NCBI GenBank assembly: GCA_027924585.1
Contig: BSBM01000059.1
Location: 5,270,001-5,334,000 of the forward strand
Length of the DNA stretch: 64,000 bases
DNA from: Larix kaempferi
Taxonomy: Eukaryota > Streptophyta > Pinopsida > Pinales > Pinaceae
Direction: 5' to 3'
The notes beneath the pieces are model-generated. The model saw nothing but the letters and a program-made list of their open reading frames with translations. It was not told where the DNA came from and did no database searches. Below, in pieces: positions 1-9,509 of this stretch; the first letter of the stretch is position 1, and the number at the start of each line of letters is the position of its first letter. Made by a program: the position numbers and the translations under genes.

Positions 1-3000
1 AGAGATCACACTTGATCCCATACTGAAGCGGCATCCAGAAGTGCTCTTCCTATCTACAGCACTGCCTTCCCAATTTGAATCAACATAACCTTGCAGGTTA
101 AACTTTTGATTCGCATCATACTTGAGCCCATAATCAATTGTACCCTTCAGGTACCTCAAAATATGCTTTACAGCAACAAGGTGAACACCTCTCGGATCCG
201 TTAGGAACTAGCTCAATGTGTTCACTGCAAAGCAAATATCCGGTCTCATGTTCGTCAGGTACATCAAGGACCCAATCATTTGACGATACATAGTGACATC
301 AACCGGCTTAGATGAAGCATCACACAGAAGCTTCAGGTTCGATGCCATAGGTGTGGCCATGGCCTTGCAATCCATCATCCCGAACCTCTTCAGGATCTCT
401 ACTACATACTTCCCTTGTCCAAGGAAGATCCCATCTGCACTCTGCCACACCTCCATGCCTAGAAAATAGTGCATCATCCCCAAGTCCTTCATCTCAAACT
501 CGGCGGCAAGCATCCTTCCATTCTTTCTTTTCCGCTGCTTCTTCATAGCTGGAAGGTTCTTTGTTCATAATGTCACAGAGTAAGGAAACATAACTGGTGT
601 GTGATCTAGTCCTCTTCCTTTCTCTGTGTTCTTCTTCTAGGATGCCATACCTTTCTGCATCTTGAATGAGCTCTCTAGCCCATGTAGGTTTCCTCTTGTG
701 AGAGTTCTTCTCACGGGGTGGATCTATAGATTCTTGCGGATCTTCAATTTCACGAACTGCTTCTAGAATTGCTTCATTCACGGTAGTATCTAGAAATCTA
801 GTTACCTTTGGTTCTTCATGGTCATCAACAGGTGTCTTCCTCGATTTGATGTATGCTGATTCTTCATCAAATGTTACATCCCTGCTGATGTCAATCTTCT
901 TGAACCTTGGAAAGTATATTCTGTAAGCCTTTGAGATTTCACTGTAACCCACAAAGATGCTCTTCTTTCTTGAAGGATCTAGCTTTGTCCTCTTTTCCTT
1001 TGGAATGTGTGTATATACTGGACAACCAAATATTCTGAGATGGTTAACTTTTGGTTTCTTGCCAGAGAAGACTTCTTCTGGTGTCTTATTGTCAAGTATC
1101 TTGTGAGGTGTTCTATTCTGCACATATACAGCTGTCCTAGCTGCTTTTGCTCATAAATGCATAGGTAGATCTTGGTCATGAAGCATTGCCTGTGCTGCTT
1201 CCATGATAGTTCTATTCTTCCTTTATGCAACTCCATTTGGTTGTGGATTGTAGGGAGCAGTCAACTCCCTCTTAATCCCTGAATCACTGCATAGCTTCTT
1301 GAAATCACCTGAAGTAAATTCTCCACCATTGTCGGATCTGAAGGTCTTAATCTTCTTATCTATTTGATTTTCTATCAAGGCTTTGAATTATTTGAACTTA
1401 TCAAACACTTCATCTTTATTCTTCAAGAAATAAACCGAAGTCTTCCTAGAGAAATCATCAATGAAAGAAACATAGTATACATACCCACTCAGAGAACTGG
1501 ATGATGACATTGGACCACATACATCGGAGTGGATAATCTCTAAGATTCCTTTTGCTTTGCTTTCACTGCTTGGAAATGCCTTCTTTGTGTTCTTTCCTTT
1601 TGCACATCCTTTGAAAACACCTTCATGCTTTGACTGGATTTCAGGAATACCTTCTACAGCTTTGCTTTCTATTGGGAGTGCTCTATAGTGCACATGAGAA
1701 AACCTTCTATGCCAAAGTTCACTTGGCTCCATGGATTCATGTACCATGGCATGTTCAGGTTGTCCCTTCAATTTGTACAATCCTCCCTCTTTCTCTCCAA
1801 TTACTACTGCATCATCTATGGTCTTACCCTTTGGCCACATGAGTACTTGGCCATCCACAAATGTAACTCTCATTCCCTTTGCATCCAAAGATGATATGGA
1901 GAGAAGATTCTTCTTAAGTCCAGGTACATATAAAACATCTTGAATTTTTATAGACTTCCCAGAGTCTAGTTTGTAGGAGGCTTCACCACTTCCTTTTATG
2001 GGATATTGATAGTCATCCTCAAGTTTCACCTTCTGAGGTGACTCATGTTCAGATAGGTTCATGAAAGATTCTTTAAACCCAGTCACATGTTTAGAAGCCC
2101 CACTATCAATAATCCAATCATTACATCCATGAGAGATAGTACATGTGAGAGCAGAGATTAGAACATATTCATCTTCACTAGATGAGTCATCACTTTCTGC
2201 TCTAGCCTTCTTCTTAGGAGGTTCATCATCCTCAGCAGCATGAGCATGATATCTCCTTTTGTTTCTCTTCTTCTTCTTGTTATAGTTGTTGTTGTTTCCC
2301 TTTTTTTTCTTGGGACAATCTGAGGCAAAGTGTCCTTTCTCATTGCAATTGAAGCATCTCAGATCTTTCTTCTCTTTTGGATGGTAGTGAGAAAATTTCT
2401 TGCGATGAGGTGGCTCTCTCTTGAGCTTGCCTTTCTTGGTGTGAGCTGTGAGAGCTTGATCTTAATTTCCCATCTTTTCTTCTCGGGCCACAAGTCTAGC
2501 TTCTTCCTGTGAGCATTCTTCCCACAGTCTACTGAAAGAGATTAATTTCTTTCTTGCATAGATTCCTTGGATGAAGGAGTCCCATGACCTAGGTAGGCCA
2601 TTCAATGTGGTCATTACAATTTCACCATTCTCCACTACTTCATCCATAGCTTCAAGTTGTTCCTTGATTTGAGAGACCTTGGAAAAGTAGGATTGAATGG
2701 TCTCTCCATTCTGAAGCTTTACCCCTTTCAATTGGTTTCGCAGAGTCATCTTCTGATTTATGTTCTTTCCTTCAAACAACTTGGTCAAGGAGTCAAACAT
2801 CTGCTTAGTGTCTTTAGGGAAGACACATGAGGTATGAGATGTTCTTTGATAGAATCAACAATGATTCTCTTAGCCTTGACCAAGTTCTTCTTGTGTAAGG
2901 TCTTAGCCTCATCTCCCTGTGGGACAGGGACCTATTGACTTATGTAAGTGTCCAAATCATTTTCTTCTAGGATTAACCCAATCCTATACTTCCATGCTCG

Positions 3001-3051
3001 GAAGTTATCAGCTCCATCAAGCTTATCCTCAATCTTGGTGTGGTGAGACAT
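1..3051 (-). pseudogene. Ty1/copia gag-pol pseudogene, minus strand (3' end outside window)
   Basis: Decayed Copia polyprotein read on the minus strand from an ATG at 3051-3049. Order gag, CCHC zinc knuckle, protease, integrase, RNase H fits Ty1/copia. The gag part stops early (TAG at 2932-2934), shifts frame near 2815 and meets a TAA at 2462-2464. The zinc knuckle C-X2-C-X4-H-X4-C lies at 2315-2356. Protease DSGAS is at 2094-2108. The integrase has H, H and the second Cys of its HHCC finger, but the first Cys is Phe (codon 1613-1615). The first two acidic catalytic residues are at 1523-1525 and 1331-1333; the third is a TAA stop (1223-1225). Further stops are at 1388-1390 and 1151-1153. The reverse-transcriptase core is deleted at about 505-511. 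The frame then runs through the end of RT to a TAG at 208-210 and into RNase H up to the window edge. Clearly non-functional. Confidence 0.93.
505..511 (-). other. Deletion junction removing the Copia reverse-transcriptase core
   Basis: On the minus strand the reading passes from the conserved start of the RT domain (...EKKEWKDA, at about 509-544) directly into the segment that normally follows the YVDD active site (LAAEFEMKDLG, about 478-510). The intervening catalytic part, normally about 180 residues including YVDD, is absent, and the two sides are in different frames. The same junction is at 28273-28279 and 56041-56047. The sequence shows the juxtaposition; the size of the loss is inferred from family knowledge. 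Confidence 0.85.
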
Positions 3052-3616
3052 TTTAAAGAGTAATTCAAATGGAAATAGAGAAGATTTAGGTCTTACCACT
3101 TGAATTGTTGAAAAACTGGATATGGAGCTCGATTAGGGTTTGTTAGAGAAACCCTAAAAATTCAAAATGTGAATTTCAAAATTCTGAAAGGATAGAAAGA
3201 TGTGCCTTGATGAGCTGATCAGCTTGATATACTCAACAATTGAAAACTGCAAAGTTTCACCCTTTAGAAATGCTTTTCAATCTCCCAGATTCACTGGGGA
3301 GGGAGGACCTTGAATTAGGGTTTGAGTTTCCTGGAGCTTCACCCAACCAAAAAGTTCGATCCAAAGCTCTAAACTTCGATTTTTCCAAGGATCTTCCAGC
3401 TATGTCCTCAGATTTTAGAAATTTCTATTTTTGTGGAAACCCTAATTGTTAGGTCAAAAACTGAAACAACTCAGAATTGAATTCTGTCTCGACAAAAAGA
3501 TGCGCCCTTGCTAGAGGAGTCAATCTATCTTTCTGCCTTTGATGAACTGTGAAGAGAAACCCAAATAATAAGAAGCCCTAGCTTCCGCAGCTGCATAGTG
3601 CCTTCTTCTTAGGTAA
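3052..3616 (-). other. Untranslated leader of the minus-strand Copia element
   Basis: About 565 bp between the primer-binding site and the gag ATG. It has no gag-like coding; the 70-codon plus-strand frame inside it looks like a chance opening. It holds four telo-box motifs (AAACCCTA or complement) at 3134-3141, 3149-3157, 3315-3323 and 3437-3445. Telo-boxes are known from 5' regions of plant translation genes; any role here is inference. The copies are at 30820-31384 and 58588-59152. Confidence 0.6.
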
Positions 3617-3628
3617 GCTTTGATACCA
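3617..3628 (-). other. Primer-binding site, initiator tRNA-Met type
   Basis: On the minus strand this reads TGGTATCAAAGC, one base from the plant Copia primer site TGGTATCAGAGC that pairs with the 3' end of initiator tRNA-Met. It directly abuts the LTR end (TTAACA), as expected for a 5' LTR and primer-site junction, and fixes the orientation of the element. Confidence 0.85.
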
Positions 3629-3952
3629 TGTTAATTTTTCGATAATTTCATTCCATTATCATTCAGGATCGCTAAGAGAATAACATGTACAACATATCAA
3701 CAACATATCAATTATAAACACAATCATGCAAACACACAAGAGACACAGAGTTTCACCAGGGAAAACCAAGAAGGTGAAAAACCCCGCATTTTCCTCAGAG
3801 CTAGAATAAACCCAAGTACAAGATCACAAGGATCAAACCCAAAGACATGTCTCTAGCAGATGCTCCTCCTCCTCCACAAGTGCGCCACTTTCTCTCTTCG
3901 CTATGCAAGCTTGAGAAGTGAGTGAATGAATAGAATGAGGGACACACCCCTC

Positions 3953-3961
3953 TTATTTATA
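3953..3961 (-). promoter_or_regulatory. TATA box in the Copia LTR
   Basis: Reads TATAAATAA on the minus strand, inside the LTR and about 325 bp before its 3' border. This is a sensible place for the U3/R promoter of the element. Copies at 31721-31729 and 59489-59497. Confidence 0.5.
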
Positions 3962-4074
3962 CTTGACTTGACCTGCCAATTGATTCACTGGGGTTGACTT
4001 GCTAGTCAAGTCTAATAACCCACCCACATGACCTAATCAGGGCCGACCCCTCATTGGTGGTCTAAGAACCCATC

Positions 4075-4140
4075 AATACAAATGATGACACTTGTCAATA
4101 CACATGATAACACTTCCAAATACAAATGACGACACTTCCA
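4075..4140 (-). repeat. 22-bp x 3 subrepeat in LTR U3
   Basis: Three adjacent 22-bp units (4075-4096, 4097-4118, 4119-4140) sharing the pattern AATACAnATGAnnACACTT. They lie about 115-190 bp upstream of the TATA box in the direction of transcription. Short U3 repeats often act as enhancers in LTR elements; that role is inferred. Copies at 31843-31908 and 59611-59676. Confidence 0.65.
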
Positions 4141-4232
4141 ATCAGAGGAATAATACATCTCTATGGGATATACAATAAAGTACAAATGTAATACATAGAA
4201 GAATATCTTCTAAGGTTACAAATACATCAACA

Positions 4233-4400
4233 AGAGCAAACATCAAGGAGAAAGGATCAGGGATCTGAAAGGTAAAGCATCTATCTACTCGATCTCTAAT
4301 CAGATCTAGGAAAGTATTCTATATTCTGTCCTATTTGTTCTAGACTTACATTAAGCTAGGAAGATCAGGCCTTGAGTCCGCTCTTGGTAGATTGTCCGTC
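4233..4400 (+). repeat. Ty3/gypsy LTR-end/leader fragment, plus orientation
   Basis: This stretch resembles the reverse complement of about 6640-6790. Shared blocks are the TATTCTGTCC/TTTGTTCTAGA run at about 4323-4344 and the TCCGCTC...GTAGATTGTCC run at about 4377-4398. It therefore looks like a diverged, plus-oriented copy of the LTR end seen in minus orientation further along. It abuts the Copia LTR at 4232 and is followed by a plus-strand gypsy protease remnant, so it may be the 5' end of that broken element. Confidence 0.5.
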
Positions 4401-4563
4401 AAACATATGTATAGGACCAATGGATCTGTTGGCGTTATTTTAGGCAAAGGAAGGTGCAAAGTGTGCAATAATACACCACCGAGTTTAGGAAGATGGCTAT
4501 CATGTTGGGTATCTTACCCGATAACCCAAATGTACTCCTCAAGTATTTGGGACGGTTACATAG

Positions 4564-5034
4564 TCACATACGGAGGCAGGTGATTTTCTTCAATCCCACC
4601 ATAAGGAAGATAAAGGTATGAAAAAACTCTTCCACATCAAGATCCAAGTCAAGAAGACCAAGATTGATGATCTATTCGATTCTGGTTCATAGGAAAACCT
4701 CATAGCAAAGGATTGGGTAGGTAAGCTTGGATTGGAAGTACATGATCATTCCAGTCCCTACCCATTTGGATGGATAAATAAGGATGTAGAACTCAGAGTC
4801 ATGAAACATAAGAAGATCAAGTTCGGAATAAGTGCAGAGTACGTTGATGACGTCGAGGTAAACGTAGTACCCCTAGATGTTTGTGGTGTAGTGTTTGGAA
4901 TCCCCTACATGTATATGAGGGATGGGATATTCATGAGGAGAGGCAACCAACATTGCTTGATCAAGGATGAGAAATCCTTCAACATTAACATGCACAAAGG
5001 TAAATCAAAGATCTCTTGGGTAAGTGCCGATTGA
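4564..5034 (+). pseudogene. Ty3/gypsy gag-pol fragment with retropepsin (aspartic protease)
   Basis: A piece of a Ty3/gypsy polyprotein. In one frame from 4564 it reads HIRRQVIFFNPTIRKIK, then shifts frame near 4612-4617 and continues from 4618 into the protease. The catalytic DSG triad is at 4678-4686. Two codons later TAG (4690-4692) stands where the family usually has Gln, and the frame then stays open for about 100 codons, including PLDVCGVVFG and MYMRDGIFMRR. After the TGA at 5032-5034 the related frame seems to continue briefly (VKKLIS). Reverse transcriptase, RNase H and integrase are not seen downstream. Family assignment rests on remembered motifs of plant gypsy elements. Dead copy. 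Confidence 0.75.
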
Positions 5035-5040
5035 GTGAAA

Positions 5041-6600
5041 AAATTGATCTCCATGGCTGGTACGTGGAAGAACTACAATGCCCTCAGGATGCAGTGCAGG
5101 AAAATAACGACAACTGCCATGTTTTAAGACGTCGGAACACGTCTCTAACTTAACACACAAGTTACTAAAAATTTTAACCTAGTTCTACCGTTAATTTTAT
5201 CTGGATGGTTAGGTGAATACATGAGGTGAGTACATAAACGTAAACATAATGCAAACCCTAACTACAAGAAAAATGCACTCTTTCTCTTGATGGAATCTAT
5301 GTACGGGAAGGAGAGATCTTTTTCCAATGGTCTCACAAATCATTAAATTTCAACAACACTCTCAATCTACCAAAAATGATAATGAAAGCACTCTTTTTGT
5401 TTTGCAAGCAAAACATGGAAATCAACAACACATCAAATCCAAATCAAAGCACTTCTTTTTGTCTTTTTTAATTAAAATGAACCTAAATGATGAAAAAGGA
5501 GAATCTCTATCTAGAGCACACTAACTTTTCAATTTTCACAATGATAACCTAAAAGCATGAAAACCAAAGATGCATATAACTCCTTCAAGCATGGAATCAC
5601 TTTTGAAAAAATTGGACTACACTTGGATTTTCCAAGAAAGTGAATGACTCATAATTCGAGAAAAATGCAAACGATTAATTCTCTTTCCAAACTTTCTGAA
5701 TTCCAATGCATGAAACAATTTTTACAACAATTCTCAAATGAGCTTGAAAACGGTAAAAATGAAGCACCTTTAATTTTTCCAATGATATGCCAAGACGAAA
5801 CTTGATAACGATGATGCTTTTAAGTGTAAATGGATGAAAAGAAAGACTACTTGCAGCACTCTAATCACTTGGAAATTCTCAAAGAAATGACAAGCACTCC
5901 AATGACCTAAAAACACAAAAATCACTCGAAAAGATCAAATGCAAGCCAACCAAAGATAACTAATCTCAACAATAGTTTGGGAGCGGATATAGCATGCTGG
6001 ATAGATCTAGTGAGGTGATCAGGAAGAACGAGATGGAGTGGATGACCGTGGGGGATTGAAATTTCCCACCACTTCAATTGAAATCACTTGATAAAAAAGA
6101 CCCAAAGACCAACACAAGCAAACCAAATGAAACACTGTTGAATAAAAGGACCTCTGCCTGGAAGATACAGTGCAGAGATGTCTACTGATCAATCCAAAAA
6201 TCAAAATTTGGAGAAGAAGAGCCCAAGCCCTAAGCTTGAAAACTCGGCGCAGGCTGTGGTTAGGCACAGAGCGCCCAACGCAGGTTGCAAGAAGGGGAAA
6301 AGCGTCGGCGGCGTAGACTGTCAAATAGGCAAAAGCGTCGGTGGCGCAGTATCCTCAGAAGAAAAAAGTGCTCTGGATAAACATGCGCACTGGGTACACT
6401 ACCCAGGTGCGTCGGGCGAATAAATCAGTGCAAACAAGGAAAAAATCCAAGCAATGATCAAGTAAATGGACTGAAAATGGTTTTGCAGACCTAGAGAAAG
6501 TCAACAAACTCCTAAAGGAAAGAAGCTGATGCTGAAAATAGGCTCAAGAGGCAAAGTAATGGCTCATTAAGAAAATCAAGAATAACACACTCAAACTTGA
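5041..6600. other. Unassigned AT-rich stretch, possibly decayed retroelement interior
   Basis: No credible coding region. A plus-strand frame at 6178-6423 (81 codons) contains a short internal repeat (GKSVGG twice, from AAAGCGTCGGnGGCG at about 6299 and 6332), and a minus-strand frame overlaps it at 6019-6324; neither resembles a known family. Position next to the minus-strand LTR-like block suggests it could be leader sequence of that element. Confidence 0.4.
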
Positions 6601-6618
6601 AATCAAAACAAATGTATG

Positions 6619-6638
6619 TCCCCAGTACGATCGCCGGA
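6619..6638 (-). other. Possible degenerate primer-binding site of a Ty3/gypsy element
   Basis: On the minus strand this reads TCCGGCGATCGTACTGGGGA, resembling the TGGCGACTCCGCTGGGGA-type (tRNA-Arg) primer site I recall from Tat/Ogre gypsy elements, with several mismatches. It sits just beyond the end of the minus-oriented LTR-like block, the expected place. Copies at 34387-34406 and 62155-62174. Tentative. Confidence 0.4.
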
Positions 6639-6639
6639 T

Positions 6640-9509
6640 TTGTTATTGGACAATCTACTTGAGCGGACGCGAGCCAGATCTCCCTAGTTCAATGTGAATC
6701 TAGAACAAATAAGGACAGAATACAAAGCTACTTTCTTAGATCTACTTAGATATCAAGTACTTAGACATCTTACCTTCGGATTGTAGATCTTCTTCCTCGT
6801 TGTTGCTCCAAGCTCTGCGGTCGTCAAATCCGTAACTGCAAGACATGTCAAAACATGTGGAAACAATACAAGCAGTAAAACATGTCTAAACAATAATTGA
6901 TCTAAGTAAACAGTTAAGGAAGTAAACTACAAACATTACCAACACAATAACATTCGTGGAAAGAGTTCATATTACTGTAAAAAAGAGGGAAATACAATGT
7001 AGAGAGATGATTACAACCTAAGCCTTAATGCTACAATCCTCCTCCAACAAGCCAAGCCAATGCCCCCAAAGGAAGTGTGAGTCTCCCAATAGATGGATAG
7101 GGATCCCCTAAGGTAATTTCACCAGCATGTAAGTGCCATGGACTTCCTCCCCTTGGAATGGAGAGGGGCCTTGTATTTATAGGACCAAGTGGATAGAGTA
7201 GGTTGAGGATCATGGAGAGAGGGCTAAGGGATCTGTTGTCACCTAACCTGTAGTTACCCCTATGGATGTATCCACTCATGGATGGCAATAGGGAAGGGAA
7301 AATCAAAGGTGCAACCACGATCACCTCGACCTCCAATGGATTGGTTGTCACGCCAGTCGAGGCAACCTTCACTTTATGTTGTCTAGCCCAGACAACAAAG
7401 GGGGAGACCCGATCTACTCCCGACAGGAGAGATCAAAACCAAGACACCAAATCAAGTTAATTCTAAATGAAGTAAGGTGTATGGTTCATCCTAGACCTTA
7501 GGGTGAAGTCACAAGACAAGTGAGGGATTCAAAGAGTGTAGCTTTGGTTCATAGTTGATGTGGGAGTGACTTATAATATTTGAAATGAGATCTAGGATTA
7601 GAGTACTAGTTCAATATTGGAAAATCCACTGCCTTGGGAATCGTGTCCAATGCAGGGTAGTTTAAGGGTTAAATTGGGGATAACTAGTACAAGTGACAAG
7701 CTTGACCATGATACATGATGGCATCAAGGGTTTAGTTCACCACACAAGGTCAAACCACAAGTTAATCCAACAATCTAGGAAAGTCGAATTGACTTGGAGA
7801 GAAACCAATGCCTTGGGAATTGGGATAATGGAGTCAAAGTAGGGTTGACTTGTTGTTAAAGACTCCTATGGCATGAGACAAGTGGGCGATTAAGGTCTTG
7901 ATGGATGAATAGGTCTAGATCTAGGTTTGACCAAAGTGGACCACAATCCCTTAAAATAAGGGATGCTATCCCCAAGGCAAGATTTGACAAGGTGACACAC
8001 TAGACCTAGGTTTTGAATTATTCCCGTTCCAAATCCACTGAAATCTCAAGTACCCTTGTCCTAGAAGTGGACAAACTCCCTTCTCCCAGGTGGTGTGACT
8101 TTACCCAAGGAAGCCTAAAAGTGGGGTAAATGGGGTTAAGACAAGTCCGATGACATCCAAACTTTAGATCCGGGTAGGTTAGTCAAGTAGGAGTGTGGAT
8201 CTATAATTTCACGGCAATCCGACGGCTAGATCTTACTAGATCTGAGTTTAAATATACCAAGTGGTCCAAAATGGGGATTAAATCCCTTAAAATGTGGAAT
8301 AGGGCCCACAAGGTATAAATCAGAAAAGTGACAATCTGGGGGTAGGTTATTTGATGTGTAGATTATGAATCAAGCGGGATCTCAACTACCCACCACCTAG
8401 ATCTAGGCCAACTCACCCTCACCAATAAGTGCGCCTTGCTTGGGAGAGCTAGTTTGGCTTGGGAAGAGGGTCAAACGGAAGCCAATCCTCACCAAACTAT
8501 AGATCCGGGAATACGTGGATGCTATAGAGGTGGGTTTTCAATATTATGCCCAACCACCCACTAGATCTAAGTAGATCTGAGAAAATATAAAATGAGGGTT
8601 TTGAAATAATTAGGGTTTTATCAATTTGGATCAAGATAAGAGAAACAAACCTGTGGATCTTACCTGGGTAACCTTGTAGATGCCTTGATGATGATGATCT
8701 ATGCAAACCCGATCAATTTGAGAAGCTTTGAGGCAGTTCTCTATGCAATCGATTTAGTCCAAGAAGCCAATGCGCCCTCTCTCCTGCACAACAAACGTCA
8801 ACAATATCAGATTTGATGTAATCAAGAGATAAGACTAATGCCACAAGAGAAGTAACAGAAAGATAGCATAGATCACAATGATGCTAATGATAACCCTCTG
8901 ATACAAGCAAATGCCAAGAAAGTCGATTTGAAGAAGCCTTGCAAAATCGCCCTTGTTGAACTCGCCCTCCTGTAGACAAACAATGATTTCCAAAAATAGA
9001 TAGATCTTACCACAAATTCCAAATGCTAGGTTGCAATAGACTTTCCAATCACCATCTAAGAACACCAGATGTAAAGGAGACCACAAGAATTTCCACAAGA
9101 AAGTTTTTCTATACCAATAATCCAAGAGCCAAAGACCCCTTACAATGAGAAGCTCTCTCCTTTAAATAGGAAGGAGAGGCATCAAAATCCTAACCACTTT
9201 TTGAATGAGTGGCTAAGATTAAAAGATACAAATGTCTAATCAATGGTTGAGATGAGCTCAACAATAAAATACATGGATCACTAATAAAATATTATATGAG
9301 TGGACAAAATCGCCCTAGAAGAGGGGAATCCCACCAAATCATGATGACAAAATATAATAAGGGGCTTATGGTGGGTCAAAGGGGTAATTTTATCCCTTCT
9401 TGGTCAATCCCCATAGCACAATAATCATAAAATAATCATCAATATACCAAATCGTGCCTCCATGGTCAAATCGTAGGCCTCAAAAAGACCTCAGAAATCA
9501 TCAGAAAGT
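6640..9509 (-). repeat. LTR-like block, minus orientation (left arm of long inverted repeat)
   Basis: The part 7228-9509 is a diverged reverse complement of 20860-23134, similar along its whole length by landmarks (TTTAAATAGG promoter-like site, GCGCCCTCT block, GATCTACTAG-rich stretch, CACCTCGACCTCC block). The part 6640-6790 is also related to 4240-4400. Together with the primer-site-like motif at its end and a TATA-like site at 9161-9168, a long LTR of a Ty3/gypsy or unknown element is the best reading. No protein domain lies within. A 113-codon minus frame at 7031-7372 is probably chance. Confidence 0.55.
9161..9168 (-). promoter_or_regulatory. TATA-like site in the LTR-like block
   Basis: TATTTAAA on the minus strand, followed by GGAGAGAGCTTCTCATTGTAAGG, which is conserved in the inverted arm at 21199. 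Conservation between two diverged arms supports a functional promoter in the ancestral element. Copy at 36929-36936. Confidence 0.4.

Larger units (their letters stand above)
3629..4232 (-). repeat. 5' LTR of the minus-strand Copia element
   Basis: About 604 bp. On the minus strand it begins TGTTGATG and ends TTAACA, so it has the usual TG...CA borders, and it is followed at once by the primer site. It contains a TATA box and a three-copy 22-bp subrepeat upstream of that. The outer edge at 4232 rests on the TG/CA rule plus the onset of different (gypsy-like) sequence beyond it. No partner 3' LTR is seen at the other end of the element, so the border could not be confirmed by LTR comparison. 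Confidence 0.7.

Noticed and set aside
3240-3452. Plus-strand 70-codon frame
   Set aside because: Lies antisense in the Copia leader, which is normally untranslated; no similarity.
6178-6423. Lys/Ser-rich 81-codon protein with a GKSVGG repeat
   Set aside because: Overlaps a longer minus-strand frame, no family match recalled, and it sits in probable retroelement leader.
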